34,196 nucleotides of DNA from an uncultured Alphaproteobacteria bacterium (GTDB lineage Bacteria; Pseudomonadota; Alphaproteobacteria; CAAHEQ01; UBA3637). The stretch covers positions 219,530 through 253,725 of the forward strand of contig CASEYR010000001.1 in NCBI GenBank assembly GCA_949292205.1. Direction: 5' to 3'. Below, piece after piece: positions 8,339-16,831 of this stretch (positions within the stretch are counted from its first letter, which is position 1; every line of letters begins with the position of its first letter). A program made the position numbers and the translations under genes. The notes beneath the pieces are model-generated. The model was given only the letters and a program-made list of their open reading frames with translations, was not told the DNA's origin and made no database searches.

Positions 8339-8367
8339 ATTATACTCAAAAATAGCTATTAAATCAA
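8339..8367 (-). promoter_or_regulatory. rarA promoter, predicted leaderless start
   Basis: On the minus strand TTGATT (8367-8362), a 17-base spacer and TATAAT (8344-8339) are followed by six bases and then the ATG at 8332. Transcription should start at or next to the A of the ATG. Confidence 0.7.
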
Positions 8368-8376
8368 ACAAAAAGA

Positions 8377-9636
8377 TTATTTATTTGGCACAATAGACAC
8401 TTTATCTGTTCTAACTATTTTTATAAGAGGATATAACCCCAGCATAAAAATACACAGATAAACAATAAACGATGCTTGAACAGAAACACCGTCAAGCAAA
8501 AATTTAAATAAAATTAAAAATAAACCAGCGACAAAACGCCCAATCATATTATTAACTGAGGCAACCGTTGAACGAATATCCGATCCAATCAGCATATGAA
8601 GTCTGGAAACACTTGCCAACGTGAATGTTAACTGAAAACCTATTGCCACACAAATAAAGGTCAATAATGTCATACTAACCCATAAAGGCGGAGTATTTAA
8701 ATGGGCTAATTCTATTGCTATTAGAAATGAAATAACAAATAAAACAAATGTTAATTGACCAAATGCCGGCAATCTAAAATGCTTCATCGTATCATTTAAA
8801 AAATAGGAAGCTAATGCACGTACCAAATGATTAATAAAATAAATAACGCCAAAAAGACCGACAGGAATAAGAGCAACTTTCATTAGTGGTTGAAAACTCC
8901 ATACAAAAACCATGGTTGTTCCTGCCAGCAATCCGGAATAAAACATATAATACTTAATATCCGGATTGGATAAGGCTTCTTTTGTAATACGAAACAAGTC
9001 TATATATTTTTCAGACATTGACCTTATTTTTTTCTTGGCGGAAGGAACATTTGGCAAGAAAAACAAAAGACCTATTGCTATTGTATTATAAATCATTTCA
9101 ATCAAAAGCAGAATCAAAAAGCCATAATCTCTTCCAAAAGATGACAACGACCATGCGGATAAATACTGATAAAAATAAGCTCCAAGAAGTGAAGATATAG
9201 CCGTTCCCGTTGACATAAAACAATTTAGACGACCATACTGTTTCAGCATTTCAGAGGTTTTTCCTCCGGCCTTTAGATAGTCGTATACATACCCATCTGC
9301 AACCCCTGCGTAAAATGATTTTGATGCGGAATACAGAATCTCACCCGCTAAAATAATCCAATACCCATATTGGGCAAAAAAGAACCATAAAACCAAACGT
9401 AATAAAAATAGCCCATAAGATAAGATCAAAATATTTTTACGCGGAAAAATATCCCCTATATAACCTGCCGGAACCTCAAACAACAATGCCGTAATTGAAA
9501 AAATACCTTGAAACAAAAAGTAGTCACCAATACTTAATCCGTTTTGTTGATAGAACAACAACAAAACAGGTAGCATAAAAATCTGAGTCTGAAAAAACGT
9601 AGACCAATTAAATATTTTCAGGGCATTATTTTGCAT
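8377..9636 (-). CDS. MFS transporter, 419 aa
   Basis: This is a polytopic inner-membrane protein with about 12 hydrophobic segments, the length usual for the major facilitator superfamily. The loop after TM2 carries the MFS signature in the form GYIGDIFPRK (near residues 58-67). A longer polar loop in the middle (around SAKKKIRSMSEKYID) separates the two halves. Substrate cannot be told; distant bacterial MFS exporters are the closest type by feel. GAGGAG lies 7 bases before the start, and a promoter of the window's usual form precedes it. rarA follows 44 bases downstream with its own promoter. Confidence 0.85.
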   Translation of the reverse strand: MQNNALKIFNWSTFFQTQIFMLPVLLLFYQQNGLSIGDYFLFQGIFSITALLFEVPAGYIGDIFPRKNILILSYGLFLLRLVLWFFFAQYGYWIILAGEILYSASKSFYAGVADGYVYDYLKAGGKTSEMLKQYGRLNCFMSTGTAISSLLGAYFYQYLSAWSLSSFGRDYGFLILLLIEMIYNTIAIGLLFFLPNVPSAKKKIRSMSEKYIDLFRITKEALSNPDIKYYMFYSGLLAGTTMVFVWSFQPLMKVALIPVGLFGVIYFINHLVRALASYFLNDTMKHFRLPAFGQLTFVLFVISFLIAIELAHLNTPPLWVSMTLLTFICVAIGFQLTFTLASVSRLHMLIGSDIRSTVASVNNMIGRFVAGLFLILFKFLLDGVSVQASFIVYLCIFMLGLYPLIKIVRTDKVSIVPNK

Positions 9637-9661
9637 GAAAAACTCCTCAATATAAGGATTG

Positions 9662-9690
9662 AGTCTAGAAGATGTTATTTATAATGTCAA
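9662..9690 (-). promoter_or_regulatory. Promoter of the MFS transporter gene
   Basis: On the minus strand TTGACA (9690-9685), a 17-base spacer and TAGACT (9667-9662). The ribosome site and start at 9636 follow. Confidence 0.65.
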
Positions 9691-9710
9691 GATGGTTTTT
9701 TGTTTTTTTT

Positions 9711-9746
9711 ATAAAACTCCACCGCTTGATATCGATGGAGTTTTAT
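9711..9746. terminator. Hairpin downstream of the prepilin gene
   Basis: ATAAAACTCCA (9711-9721) pairs with TGGAGTTTTAT (9736-9746). It sits just after the prepilin stop and before the MFS promoter. On the minus strand the U-tract is only the TTTT inside the stem, so termination may be modest. Confidence 0.55.
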
Positions 9747-9766
9747 CCCAATATACCTATTAGTAA

Positions 9767-11998
9767 CTATATACATTTATTGTAGACACACCTTTTAGAT
9801 CCACATACTTCATCATAAAAACACAATCGAATAGGGGAACCATCTACACAGTAAAGATTATCACCTATACCTATCCCTTGTTCTTTCCCTGTACACAGAC
9901 TCTGATCCATTTGTACACAATAACCAGCTTCACACGATTCCGTATTTAAACACGTCCAATCATCAACGCATTTTGTCGTCGTTTCTTCCTCTGTACCAAT
10001 ATAATCCTCTCTATCAGAGGTATCTGGTGTTAAGCTAGTGTTTGAATCGGGAGCTTCTCCAGGTTCACGATATAGACCGTTATTATTCTCCGTATTCCCC
10101 CATGAACTTCCACCACTTTGAAATGCATCTTTTTCAAAAACGCAATATGTTTGGGCCAAAGCCGTAATATCATCTATACCACTCTCTGTCGGAGCCGTTT
10201 CCCCATAAGTCATTCTAACAGTCCACGACTTATCATCGGAATCCAGAGCGATTTGAACCGGTGCCTTTTGTATTAAGCGAATTTGTGGAGTCGTATCATT
10301 ATCCTTAAGAGTGATACTATTATTCTCTGCACTAATCATACTGGCATTCACATTATGAGCATCCGGCGCATTAACATAAAATGTATGATTATGCGATCCG
10401 GTTCCGACCCCCGATTCTGTGCGACCCTCATAACGATCATTTCCATTATACGTATATGTTAAGTTCAATTCAGCCCCTTGTATATATTGAGACCACTTCG
10501 TCGGTGTTACGACAATTGCACGAGAATAACCCTGCGGACATTCCGGCTTAGGCACAACCTCCTCTGTGTTACCACCAGCGGAAAAAGAAAGAGATTGAAT
10601 ATCCTTTGCGATATAGTTCGGCAAAATCTCGCTTAATTTAGCCCCGCCACGTGCCGTCAAACGAACATCATTTAACAACGACACATTTGCCAAATCCAAC
10701 TTATAAGATGTTTTCGTTCCATCTGCTAACGTTACTTGTTCATTAGATAAAATCTGTCCTCCACCAATACGTAATGTCGGCAAATAAACATTTTGTTTAA
10801 TATCTCCGTCAATATATTTTCTTTCATAAGTTGTAATAATACCATTACCACCATCAATGCGAACTGTTTCACCACCATTTGAATCACGCGCAATCACTTG
10901 CCCCGCAGCATTTAAAGTTAACCGTTCCGTTCCATCAATATTATAGACCCGAATTTGCCGACTGGCATCACTTTCCGAATCCGTTTCAATCGCCACTGCT
11001 TGACGATTATTTTCATTATCGCGCCCGACATATAAATTCTTTTTGATATAAACATGTCCCGCACTGGATTTATCCGTATCCGTGTTTGTAACCGTTCCGA
11101 CCCAAAACAAAGGATCACATTTATCGGTTCCTGTCTTAACGGTTCCCGGGCCGTAAATTGTATCTCCTTGAGATCGATTTTCAGCATTTAAAAAGGTATG
11201 ACATAACTCTGTCCCGTTCGGATCCGGATTACCTTCTTCATCACATAGTTGAATACAATTATCGTTACTGTTACCGACCGAGAAATATTCACTGCTGTGT
11301 AAGCGACGAAAGGCTATAGACTCCGGCACAGCCACAGGAATACGAGGCTCATTCTTAATATCAGGTTCCGGCACATAAACATCTATCCCAGTTAAAACAA
11401 CGGGAATACCTGTCATTCCCCCTGAAAGAGTGGGACACATATCACTTCCATCACATGGCAAACTCCATCCACCCATTGTTCCATCTAATGTACCATCGCC
11501 ACTATAAATACCACCATCAGAACCAATTAAATTAGCAACTCGGGCAGCTTGAGTTAACTTCATGGCTTCCGGCAAAGGACCATCTGCTCCGGTCTTTGGA
11601 ACAATAATGCCATAAAAATACTTGCGTCCACTGACCCGATACCCATACAGAAAGAAATGATACATATCTAGTATATCCGGATTACCGTTAAAATCAGCAT
11701 ATCCATCCGGAACAAAAAAACGAATCTGAGCTCGTAATTGATCAGAAGATGAACATTTACGTGGATCATCATCCCCAACGACACAGCTTGTTTCAAAAAC
11801 AGCCTTATCCGCATTAATATAGGCCAGAAAACCTTCCTTCAGAATACGCATCTCTGTCGCCATATTAATACTGTCCAGTTCTTGATTTCGTTGAATCACC
11901 TGACGAAACAATAAAGTTCCCATTGTCCCCAGCAATGCTAAAACAGCCAACACCTCCACCATAATTGCTCCGCGCTCATTTTCTCTGTGTTCCATCAT
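9767..11998 (-). CDS. Prepilin with PilV/tail-fibre-like body and Cys-rich tip, 743 aa
   Basis: The N-terminus has a class III prepilin signal: charged leader MMEHRENERG, then AIMVEVLAVLALLG, with Glu at position 5 after the predicted cut at Gly10. The long body is beta-rich, with stretches like LTLNAAGQVIARD and TLRIGGGQILS (about residues 355-425) that recall PilV minor pilins and phage tail fibres. A block beginning VPKPECPQGYSRAIVVTP and ending AQTYCVF resembles the cap of shufflon-type PilV proteins and includes a GSHNHTF motif. The last 70 residues hold about a dozen Cys. It follows a LamG-bearing gene after 32 bases, so both are probably pilus-tip or surface adhesins. The start has AGGAGA seven bases upstream. 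I know of no exact match for the whole architecture. Confidence 0.82.
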   Translation of the reverse strand: MMEHRENERGAIMVEVLAVLALLGTMGTLLFRQVIQRNQELDSINMATEMRILKEGFLAYINADKAVFETSCVVGDDDPRKCSSSDQLRAQIRFFVPDGYADFNGNPDILDMYHFFLYGYRVSGRKYFYGIIVPKTGADGPLPEAMKLTQAARVANLIGSDGGIYSGDGTLDGTMGGWSLPCDGSDMCPTLSGGMTGIPVVLTGIDVYVPEPDIKNEPRIPVAVPESIAFRRLHSSEYFSVGNSNDNCIQLCDEEGNPDPNGTELCHTFLNAENRSQGDTIYGPGTVKTGTDKCDPLFWVGTVTNTDTDKSSAGHVYIKKNLYVGRDNENNRQAVAIETDSESDASRQIRVYNIDGTERLTLNAAGQVIARDSNGGETVRIDGGNGIITTYERKYIDGDIKQNVYLPTLRIGGGQILSNEQVTLADGTKTSYKLDLANVSLLNDVRLTARGGAKLSEILPNYIAKDIQSLSFSAGGNTEEVVPKPECPQGYSRAIVVTPTKWSQYIQGAELNLTYTYNGNDRYEGRTESGVGTGSHNHTFYVNAPDAHNVNASMISAENNSITLKDNDTTPQIRLIQKAPVQIALDSDDKSWTVRMTYGETAPTESGIDDITALAQTYCVFEKDAFQSGGSSWGNTENNNGLYREPGEAPDSNTSLTPDTSDREDYIGTEEETTTKCVDDWTCLNTESCEAGYCVQMDQSLCTGKEQGIGIGDNLYCVDGSPIRLCFYDEVCGSKRCVYNKCI

Positions 11999-12030
11999 AT
12001 CATTCTCTCCTGATTTTACATCTTATTCAA

Positions 12031-13407
12031 TTAAATACCGAATCGCTTTTTATCTGCCCGATAGTTATTTTCTATTTGTGTTTCCGTTAACGCACGACGA
12101 TAAATTCGCAAATGCTTTAATGTATTATTTGAATTAGACACTAAAACAACATTTGCTAATTTCGGATCTGCTAATGTCTTTGCAGCTGTATTTCTAATGG
12201 CAGAAACACCATTTACATACAACTTTTGATAGCTTCCTGTTCCAATATACGTGAACGACAACAGGTTCCCTCCTGTCGTCGTAGATGTCAATCCATCTAC
12301 CGTCACAGAACAATTTCTGGCATCAGTAGAACCGCTACATTGAAAAGATACGGGCACATTTCCCAATAAAATGTTTTGCTGTCCATTTGTGCCCGTATCC
12401 TGAAGAATACCGGAAATTGTATACGTTGTTTCAGAAAAACTTCCGGAATCGGGAGATAAAATATCGTAAGACAATACCCCCTTCAAAGGAATTGCGTTTC
12501 CGGATGAAGATGATCCATATCCCGTATTATTGATCTTATCAATCATAAAAGCCAATCCATCTGTGTCATAAGGATTATTGAAGGGAGATAAACAAAATAA
12601 AATTCCGGTCAATTTGTTAGTACAAGCACTTTCAGAACCACAGGTATTTAGACCAACATTTCCAGTTTCAGTTGAATGTGCCATATTTTCGGTAATCGGG
12701 GTTGGAACAACGTATTGCACCGCATCACCAACAATATCAGGACGCCGAACGACTCCGGTTAATCGTTGAGTTGTATCAATAGAATAATAGTGATCATCCG
12801 CGCCATAACCACCTACCGCATATAAAACGCCACAAGATGCCGAACCACGAGTTCGTCTTAAAATAGCTTTACGCCACGTATCTAATCGTGTTGTCCGAGA
12901 ACGCCACCAATCAGTTTCATCAAACATATTCGGAGGATAACCATATGTCAGTAAATATTGCTTCCCAGACGGACAATCCGTTATACTGTTTAAGTCATTA
13001 TTTAAACAAACCAAGACACTGGTATAATGCCCCACACTGTCAGCAACAAGCGGATTCGGAGTCAATTTCGTTTCACAGGAGCCAGCATTTCCTTCGGAAC
13101 AAATAGCATAGATATCATGACTAAATTGAGCATCTGAAGTTAGACGACGCATCCCCCATGGCAACATAGATTGTAACCCATCAAAAGGCATCAGATTAAA
13201 AAATTTAGAATTAGCTTTCATACTGTCAGACGGATGCCATTCAATCATTTGGTACATATAATCACGAAGAGCCTGGTGCTGATTTACAAAAGATGTGATT
13301 GCATACTCCGCCTTACGCAATTCTTGATCATACTGATCATTTCGCGGAAAAAACATGTAGGTCATAATACTGGCGATAAAAACCAAAACACTTGCCCAGA
13401 AAACCAT
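12031..13407 (-). CDS. N-terminally anchored protein with C-terminal LamG/ConA-like domain, 458 aa
   Basis: An N-terminal hydrophobic helix (residues 2-20, WASVLVFIASIMTYMFF) is followed by a helical stretch (QELRKAEYAITSFVNQHQALRDY) like the stalk of pseudopilins, although no Gly-cut, Glu5 prepilin signal is present. Several Cys pairs follow in the middle. The C-terminal 170 residues look like a laminin-G/concanavalin-type lectin fold, with KLYVNGVSAIRNT and ending in LRIYRRALTETQIENNYRAD, a typical LamG ending. Such domains bind glycans or proteins. AAGGAG lies 7 bases before the start. The prepilin gene follows after 32 bases, suggesting one envelope-anchored adhesion unit. Ligand is unknown. 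Confidence 0.8.
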   Translation of the reverse strand: MVFWASVLVFIASIMTYMFFPRNDQYDQELRKAEYAITSFVNQHQALRDYMYQMIEWHPSDSMKANSKFFNLMPFDGLQSMLPWGMRRLTSDAQFSHDIYAICSEGNAGSCETKLTPNPLVADSVGHYTSVLVCLNNDLNSITDCPSGKQYLLTYGYPPNMFDETDWWRSRTTRLDTWRKAILRRTRGSASCGVLYAVGGYGADDHYYSIDTTQRLTGVVRRPDIVGDAVQYVVPTPITENMAHSTETGNVGLNTCGSESACTNKLTGILFCLSPFNNPYDTDGLAFMIDKINNTGYGSSSSGNAIPLKGVLSYDILSPDSGSFSETTYTISGILQDTGTNGQQNILLGNVPVSFQCSGSTDARNCSVTVDGLTSTTTGGNLLSFTYIGTGSYQKLYVNGVSAIRNTAAKTLADPKLANVVLVSNSNNTLKHLRIYRRALTETQIENNYRADKKRFGI

Positions 13408-13541
13408 ATCAACGCTCCTTTGAGTTTAGTTTAAGACCTTTTCTTTTTTTTAGCAAGTATAAAATCAATCGCCTTTTTAAAAAATAATTTTCTTTTTTGT
13501 TTGTTAATACTTTATTTACATCTAAATGATACAAATAATTT

Positions 13542-14081
13542 ATGAAATTGTTTTTTTTATTTTTATCTTTTTTTAAAATAGGATCATTCGCCTTTGGGGG
13601 TGGATATACGATTGTGGCTTTAACTAAATCTGAGTTCGTTGAAAAAAGAAAATGGCTAACGGAGCAGGAGTTACTTGATTTTTTAGCGCTTAGTCAGACT
13701 TTACCCGGAATTATTTCTGTTAATTTTGCGGCTTTTTTAGGAAACAAAAAAGGGGGATTCATTGGGGGTATTGTTTCTGTTTTAGGAATGGTTCTTCCTG
13801 CAGTTATTACCATTCTGCTTTTAGCACACTTAATTGCGGGAGCGGATAATCATCCTATTTTTCAAAGCGCCTTAAATGGGGTGCGAATAGCCGTTGCCGT
13901 TATGATATTGAATTTGACTATTACTCAAGCAAAAGGGGCTTTAAAAAGTTGGTGGGGACTCTTGTTGGCAGTCTTTGCTTTTATTTGGATTTTTTTCAAA
14001 TTATCTCCCGCAATTCCGATCATTATTGCCGGATTCGTCGGATGGATCCTGTTCCAGAGAAAAAGGGAAATATTTAAATGA
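13542..14081 (+). CDS. chrA: Chromate transporter, N-terminal-type subunit (short-chain CHR), 179 aa
   Basis: This is a membrane protein of the CHR family, exporting chromate or a related anion. The family signature FKIGSFAFGGGYTIV is at residues 11-25 and the conserved SQTLPG.ISVNFAAFLG at about 51-67. Around five or six hydrophobic segments are present. The length is about half of a long-chain ChrA; the second half is the next gene, overlapping by ATGA, so the two likely form a heterodimer. No clear ribosome site precedes this start. No chromate regulator is seen nearby, so the true substrate is open. Confidence 0.9.
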   Translation: MKLFFLFLSFFKIGSFAFGGGYTIVALTKSEFVEKRKWLTEQELLDFLALSQTLPGIISVNFAAFLGNKKGGFIGGIVSVLGMVLPAVITILLLAHLIAGADNHPIFQSALNGVRIAVAVMILNLTITQAKGALKSWWGLLLAVFAFIWIFFKLSPAIPIIIAGFVGWILFQRKREIFK

Positions 14082-14617
14082 CCTTCTTGATTTTATTCTT
14101 TAAGTTCTTTTACATCGGCTTATTTGCTGTCGGAGGTGGCTTTGCCATCATTCCCTTTCTGCAAGATCTGGTCGATGAAGCACATTGGATCAGTCAAAAT
14201 GATTTATCCAATATTATTGCTCTGGCAGAAATGACGCCCGGTGCAGTTGGCGTCAATATGGCGACCTATACAGGTTTTGCCCTGATCGGTGTTCTAGGAG
14301 GAATCGTTGCAACCCTAGGATTGATTACGCCCTCCATTATTACGGTTGGATTGATTAGTCGATTCTGGCAAAAAACAAAAACACTTCCCCCTGTTATTTC
14401 CGTTTTTAATGCTGTTAAAGCTGCAGTAATTGGTTTGTTGGGAAGTGTTTTTATGACCCTCTTTTTATTGATTTTTCAAGATGAAAATACTTTTGTCTTG
14501 GATATCAGAAAAATAGGTTTGTTTATCGCAACATTTTGCACCGCATTTTATTTTAAGATCAATCCGATTCTTTATATCATATTATTAGGTGTTATCGGCG
14601 CCGTTATCGGTCTATAG
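14078..14617 (+). CDS. chrA: Chromate transporter, C-terminal-type subunit (short-chain CHR), 179 aa
   Basis: This is the second half of a paired short-chain CHR transporter. It shows FFKFFYIGLFAVGGGFAIIP near residues 6-25 and LAEMTPGAVGVNMATYTG near 49-66, the same two signatures as its partner. Start and partner stop overlap as ATGA, so translation is coupled. Its end overlaps the 3' end of the convergent mutT-like gene by six bases, leaving no room for a terminator between them. Confidence 0.9.
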   Translation: MTFLILFFKFFYIGLFAVGGGFAIIPFLQDLVDEAHWISQNDLSNIIALAEMTPGAVGVNMATYTGFALIGVLGGIVATLGLITPSIITVGLISRFWQKTKTLPPVISVFNAVKAAVIGLLGSVFMTLFLLIFQDENTFVLDIRKIGLFIATFCTAFYFKINPILYIILLGVIGAVIGL

Positions 14618-15004
14618 ATGTTTCTTTTTTAAAACATCAACAAACGGTTTATCTGCCGGACAGAAATCGTATTTATCCAAATCCTTCGGTTCAACCCATG
14701 CAATTTGATCATGTGCCGTCATACAGGTCGTGTGCGTTGTTGAGCTTCTTGCCCAATAGGTATTTAAATGGACGCCCCCAATATCAGGATACTCGTAAAT
14801 AACATCCATAAAAAAATCCCCAACCTCAACAGGCAAACCTAATTCTTCCAGAAACTCTCGTTGAATACAATTAACGGCTGTTTCCCCCTGCTCGATTTTG
14901 CCACCGGGAAACTCCCATAATCCTCCTTGTTTACGCTCTTTCTGACGTTGAGCAATTAAAATCTTATGATCATGAACAACAATAGCCATTCCAATTTCTA
15001 TCAT
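14612..15004 (-). CDS. mutT: Nudix hydrolase, MutT-like (8-oxo-dGTP diphosphatase), 130 aa
   Basis: The protein has an intact Nudix box at residues 35-57: Gly35, Glu41, then REFLEELGL at 49-57, with the metal-binding Glu50, Glu53 and Glu54. The length and the N-terminal pattern (HDHKILIAQRQKERKQGG) fit MutT, which removes oxidised dGTP from the nucleotide pool. GAGG lies 9 bases before the ATG. It is the last gene of the minus-strand cluster after proS. A related Nudix pyrophosphatase with another substrate cannot be excluded. Confidence 0.92.
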   Translation of the reverse strand: MIEIGMAIVVHDHKILIAQRQKERKQGGLWEFPGGKIEQGETAVNCIQREFLEELGLPVEVGDFFMDVIYEYPDIGGVHLNTYWARSSTTHTTCMTAHDQIAWVEPKDLDKYDFCPADKPFVDVLKKKHL

Positions 15005-15053
15005 GGGAGTTTACCTCAATTTTAAAATTTAAAAAACAATTACCTAACATAGA

Positions 15054-16766
15054 TTAACGATACTTTTTCATTTCCTCATCAATCCATTTTTGAGCAAATG
15101 GCAGAACCTCATCAATTGAAATTAAGCCATTCTCATCTGTTCCTCGAACTTTGTATTCAATCATTCCTTTTTCTAAAGCCCGAGGAGCAACGATAAACCG
15201 CAACGGAATGCCCATCAAATCAGCATCCGCAAATTGAACGCCGGCAGACAAACCGCGGTCATCATACAAAACCTCAAAACCAGCCGTTTCCAAATCAGCA
15301 TATAACCGTTCGGCAACCTCTTTGATTTGAGGATTCGCCATACCCATCGCATTCAATTGAATCTGCCATGGCGCAATGGACAAAGGCCAAATCGGACCAT
15401 AGTCATCGTGGCGTGCCTCAATCACGGAACCTAATAACCGCCCGACACCAATACCATAGCAAGCCATAATCGGTGTCTGTTCTTGTCCCTTTTCATCCGT
15501 ATAGGTCATATGCATGGATTCGGTGTATTTCGTGCCTAATTTAAAGATATTTCCGACTTCAATCCCTCGAGAAATACGCAATTTTGCCCCACACTTCGGA
15601 CAAATATCCCCGTCTTTAACAGTTGCGATATCGACAACCGTAGCGTGCGGGATATCTCTGGCAATATTAAAATTCTTTAAATGCCACCCTTCTTTGTTTG
15701 ATCCGCAAATTAAATTGTAACCATTCGCAACAGAAGCATCTACAAAAACTCGGCACTTGACTCCGATGACATTTGCAAATCCGGGAACAGCTCCTGCCTT
15801 TAACACTTCCTCATCCGTTGCAAAATTAAACAAACAACGAACGATCTTTTGTAACTTTAATTCATTAACCTCTATATCACCCCGAACAACAACGGCAAAA
15901 GTTTCTCCTTTTTCACTTGTATAAAAAACCGTCTTAGCCATTTTTGTTGCAGGCATATTCAAAAACTTTTCCAAATCAGCAATCGTTTTTGCATTCGGTG
16001 TTTCTACTTCTTCCAGAGGCTTCATCTCTTCCGGTTCTGCCTTGAACTGGCACGTCGCAACTTCGCTATTAGCGTAGGTATGACATGCATCACACACAAC
16101 TACACGATCTTCTCCGGCATCAGTCAATAACTGATATTCATGTGCAACCTTTCCTCCCATCATGCCTGAATCTGATTGAATAGAAACAACTTCGGGAACA
16201 CCGCAACGCCTGAAAATCGTATGATAAGCCGCTGCACATTTTTCGTAATAGTTATCCAAATCTGCCCATGATGTGTGGAAAGAATAAGCATCTTTCATCG
16301 TAAACTCCCGAACACGAATCAATCCGCCCCGAGAGCGTGCTTCATCACGAAACTTGGTTTGAATCTGATATAACATAAACGGATAATCTTTATAACTAGT
16401 CACTTCGGTACGTGCCAAAGCTGTAACAGCTTCCTCATGCGTCATACCCAGCAACATATCATGTTGCGTTCTATCTTTAAAACGTAACAATTCGGAACCA
16501 ACACTATCCCAGCGTCCGGATTCATCCCATAACTCACGAGGCATAACGACAGGCATTTTGACCTCTTGCCCATCAATTTTATTCATTTCTTCACGAATGA
16601 TATTTTCAATTTTTGTCTGAACCCGAACAGCCGGCAATAACAGAGAATAAATGCCGTTAGCAACCGGACGCATATAACCGCCACGTAACAAATAAATATG
16701 GCTGATAAGCTGAGCCTCCGCCGGTTTTTCTTTGTGTTTTTTAGAGATCAGACGACTGACACGCAT
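15054..16766 (-). CDS. proS: Prolyl-tRNA synthetase, bacterial full-length type, 570 aa
   Basis: This class II synthetase charges tRNA-Pro. Motif 2 is FRDEARSRGG with REFTMKDAYSFH following, and motif 3 is CYGIGVGRLLGSVIE. Between them, about residues 225-400, lies an insertion with the pattern of the INS editing domain that clears Ala-tRNA-Pro. The INS region is bounded by CDACHTYANSEVATC and CPKCG, a set of Cys that could bind zinc. Many alphaproteobacterial ProRS enzymes are shorter with a reduced insertion, so this version looks more like firmicute or spirochaete ProRS and may be transferred. AAAGGA lies 8 bases before the start. A separate promoter precedes the gene. Confidence 0.96.
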   Translation of the reverse strand: MRVSRLISKKHKEKPAEAQLISHIYLLRGGYMRPVANGIYSLLLPAVRVQTKIENIIREEMNKIDGQEVKMPVVMPRELWDESGRWDSVGSELLRFKDRTQHDMLLGMTHEEAVTALARTEVTSYKDYPFMLYQIQTKFRDEARSRGGLIRVREFTMKDAYSFHTSWADLDNYYEKCAAAYHTIFRRCGVPEVVSIQSDSGMMGGKVAHEYQLLTDAGEDRVVVCDACHTYANSEVATCQFKAEPEEMKPLEEVETPNAKTIADLEKFLNMPATKMAKTVFYTSEKGETFAVVVRGDIEVNELKLQKIVRCLFNFATDEEVLKAGAVPGFANVIGVKCRVFVDASVANGYNLICGSNKEGWHLKNFNIARDIPHATVVDIATVKDGDICPKCGAKLRISRGIEVGNIFKLGTKYTESMHMTYTDEKGQEQTPIMACYGIGVGRLLGSVIEARHDDYGPIWPLSIAPWQIQLNAMGMANPQIKEVAERLYADLETAGFEVLYDDRGLSAGVQFADADLMGIPLRFIVAPRALEKGMIEYKVRGTDENGLISIDEVLPFAQKWIDEEMKKYR

Positions 16767-16802
16767 AATGATAATCCTTTCTTAAAAATCTAACGGGATA
16801 GA

Positions 16803-16831
16803 AGTATACTCCTTTCCAAATCTAATTTCAA
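16803..16831 (-). promoter_or_regulatory. proS promoter
   Basis: On the minus strand TTGAAA (16831-16826), a 17-base spacer and TATACT (16808-16803). The -35 overlaps the last codons of mfd, so proS and mutT can be transcribed independently of the upstream genes. Confidence 0.7.

Noticed and set aside
8333-8371. Upstream in-frame ATG for rarA
   Set aside because: It would place the promoter -10 and -35 inside the coding region and add 13 residues not usual in RarA.
10918-11187. Additional minus-strand frame inside the prepilin gene
   Set aside because: Overlaps the longer prepilin frame, with no ribosome site or recognisable domain.
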